DNA of 5,425 bases from Phycisphaerales bacterium UBA3158 (GTDB taxonomy: Bacteria > Planctomycetota > Phycisphaerae > Phycisphaerales > SM1A02), in assembly GCA_002364555.1 (NCBI GenBank), contig DEYM01000028.1:1-5425 (forward strand). The letters run 5' to 3'. The notes beneath the pieces were generated by a model, which saw nothing but the letters and a program-made list of their open reading frames with translations, had not been told where the DNA came from and did not search any database. The position numbers and the translations under genes are program-made. Numbering within the stretch: position 1 is the stretch's first letter; each line of letters starts with the position of its first letter. This document shows, piece after piece, positions 5,324 to 5,425 of the stretch.

Positions 5324-5425
5324 TCAGTCCTGTTTGGAAAGATGCACGCGGCCGTCCGCATCGATCTGCGTCGCGGGGTTCCAGGCGATCTCCCATAGAA
5401 AGCCGTCCGGATCGGAGAAGTAGCC
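5324..5425 (-). CDS. VOC (glyoxalase/bleomycin-resistance) family protein, C-terminal fragment cut by window edge
   Basis: Read on the - strand, 5425 to 5324 gives 33 residues and a TGA (complement of TCA at 5324-5326). The fragment begins GYFSDPDGFLWEIAWNP, the characteristic last strand of vicinal-oxygen-chelate proteins. The Glu of WEIAWNP sits where this superfamily places a metal ligand. A polar tail ending SKQD follows. The rest of the gene lies beyond position 5425. Family members include glyoxalase I, extradiol dioxygenases and antibiotic-binding proteins; many are of unknown function, and this fragment cannot distinguish them. The gene is convergent with the four-helix membrane protein, with 3 bases between the stops, so any terminator for either must lie inside the other. 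Confidence 0.85.
   Translation of the reverse strand, partial: GYFSDPDGFLWEIAWNPATQIDADGRVHLSKQD

Noticed and set aside
5310..5332. CTGAG-t-CTCAG palindrome at the convergent stops as a bidirectional terminator
   Set aside because: The loop would be a single base and there is no T-run on either side.

Overview
The window carries five complete protein genes on the + strand and the 3' end of a sixth on the - strand. I see no tRNA, rRNA, CRISPR, transposon or phage gene. The DNA is GC-rich (about 60% by eye) and crowded with GATC/CGATCG words. All six reading frames end in TGA, and only one gene has a clear Shine-Dalgarno sequence. The gene content (a signature amidase of the subfamily with an extended N-terminus, a secreted fasciclin protein with Cys repeats, and a small four-helix membrane protein) suggests a free-living, probably aquatic Gram-negative bacterium. 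Planctomycetota is my best guess from recall of similar proteins, with low confidence.

Layout: (1) 99-365, a small two-helix membrane protein whose open frame continues upstream to position 9 without a standard start codon; (2) 400-424, a perfect 9-bp hairpin; (3) 469-1815, a CPA1-type Na+/H+ antiporter with all its key motifs; (4) 1894-3570, an amidase-signature enzyme with an intact Lys-Ser-Ser triad and a GatC-like N-terminal segment; (5) 3571-3692, a non-coding gap with a T8 run and an AT-rich -10-like element; (6) 3693-4892, a secreted protein with five CQQSC repeats, one FAS1 domain and a C-terminal domain; (7) 4919-5320, a 133-residue four-helix membrane protein starting 26 bases after gene 6; (8) 5324-5425, the last 33 residues of a VOC/glyoxalase-family protein on the - strand, tail to tail with gene 7.

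The antiporter and amidase are 78 bases apart with no obvious terminator between them, so they may be co-transcribed, although their functions are not clearly linked. The fasciclin gene appears to start a new transcription unit and probably carries the four-helix protein with it. The most interesting element is the fasciclin protein's N-terminal array: a 28-residue unit holding a CxxxC pair and two Met residues, with two units almost identical at the DNA level. I found no convincing new multi-gene system (defence, secretion or biosynthesis) in this window.
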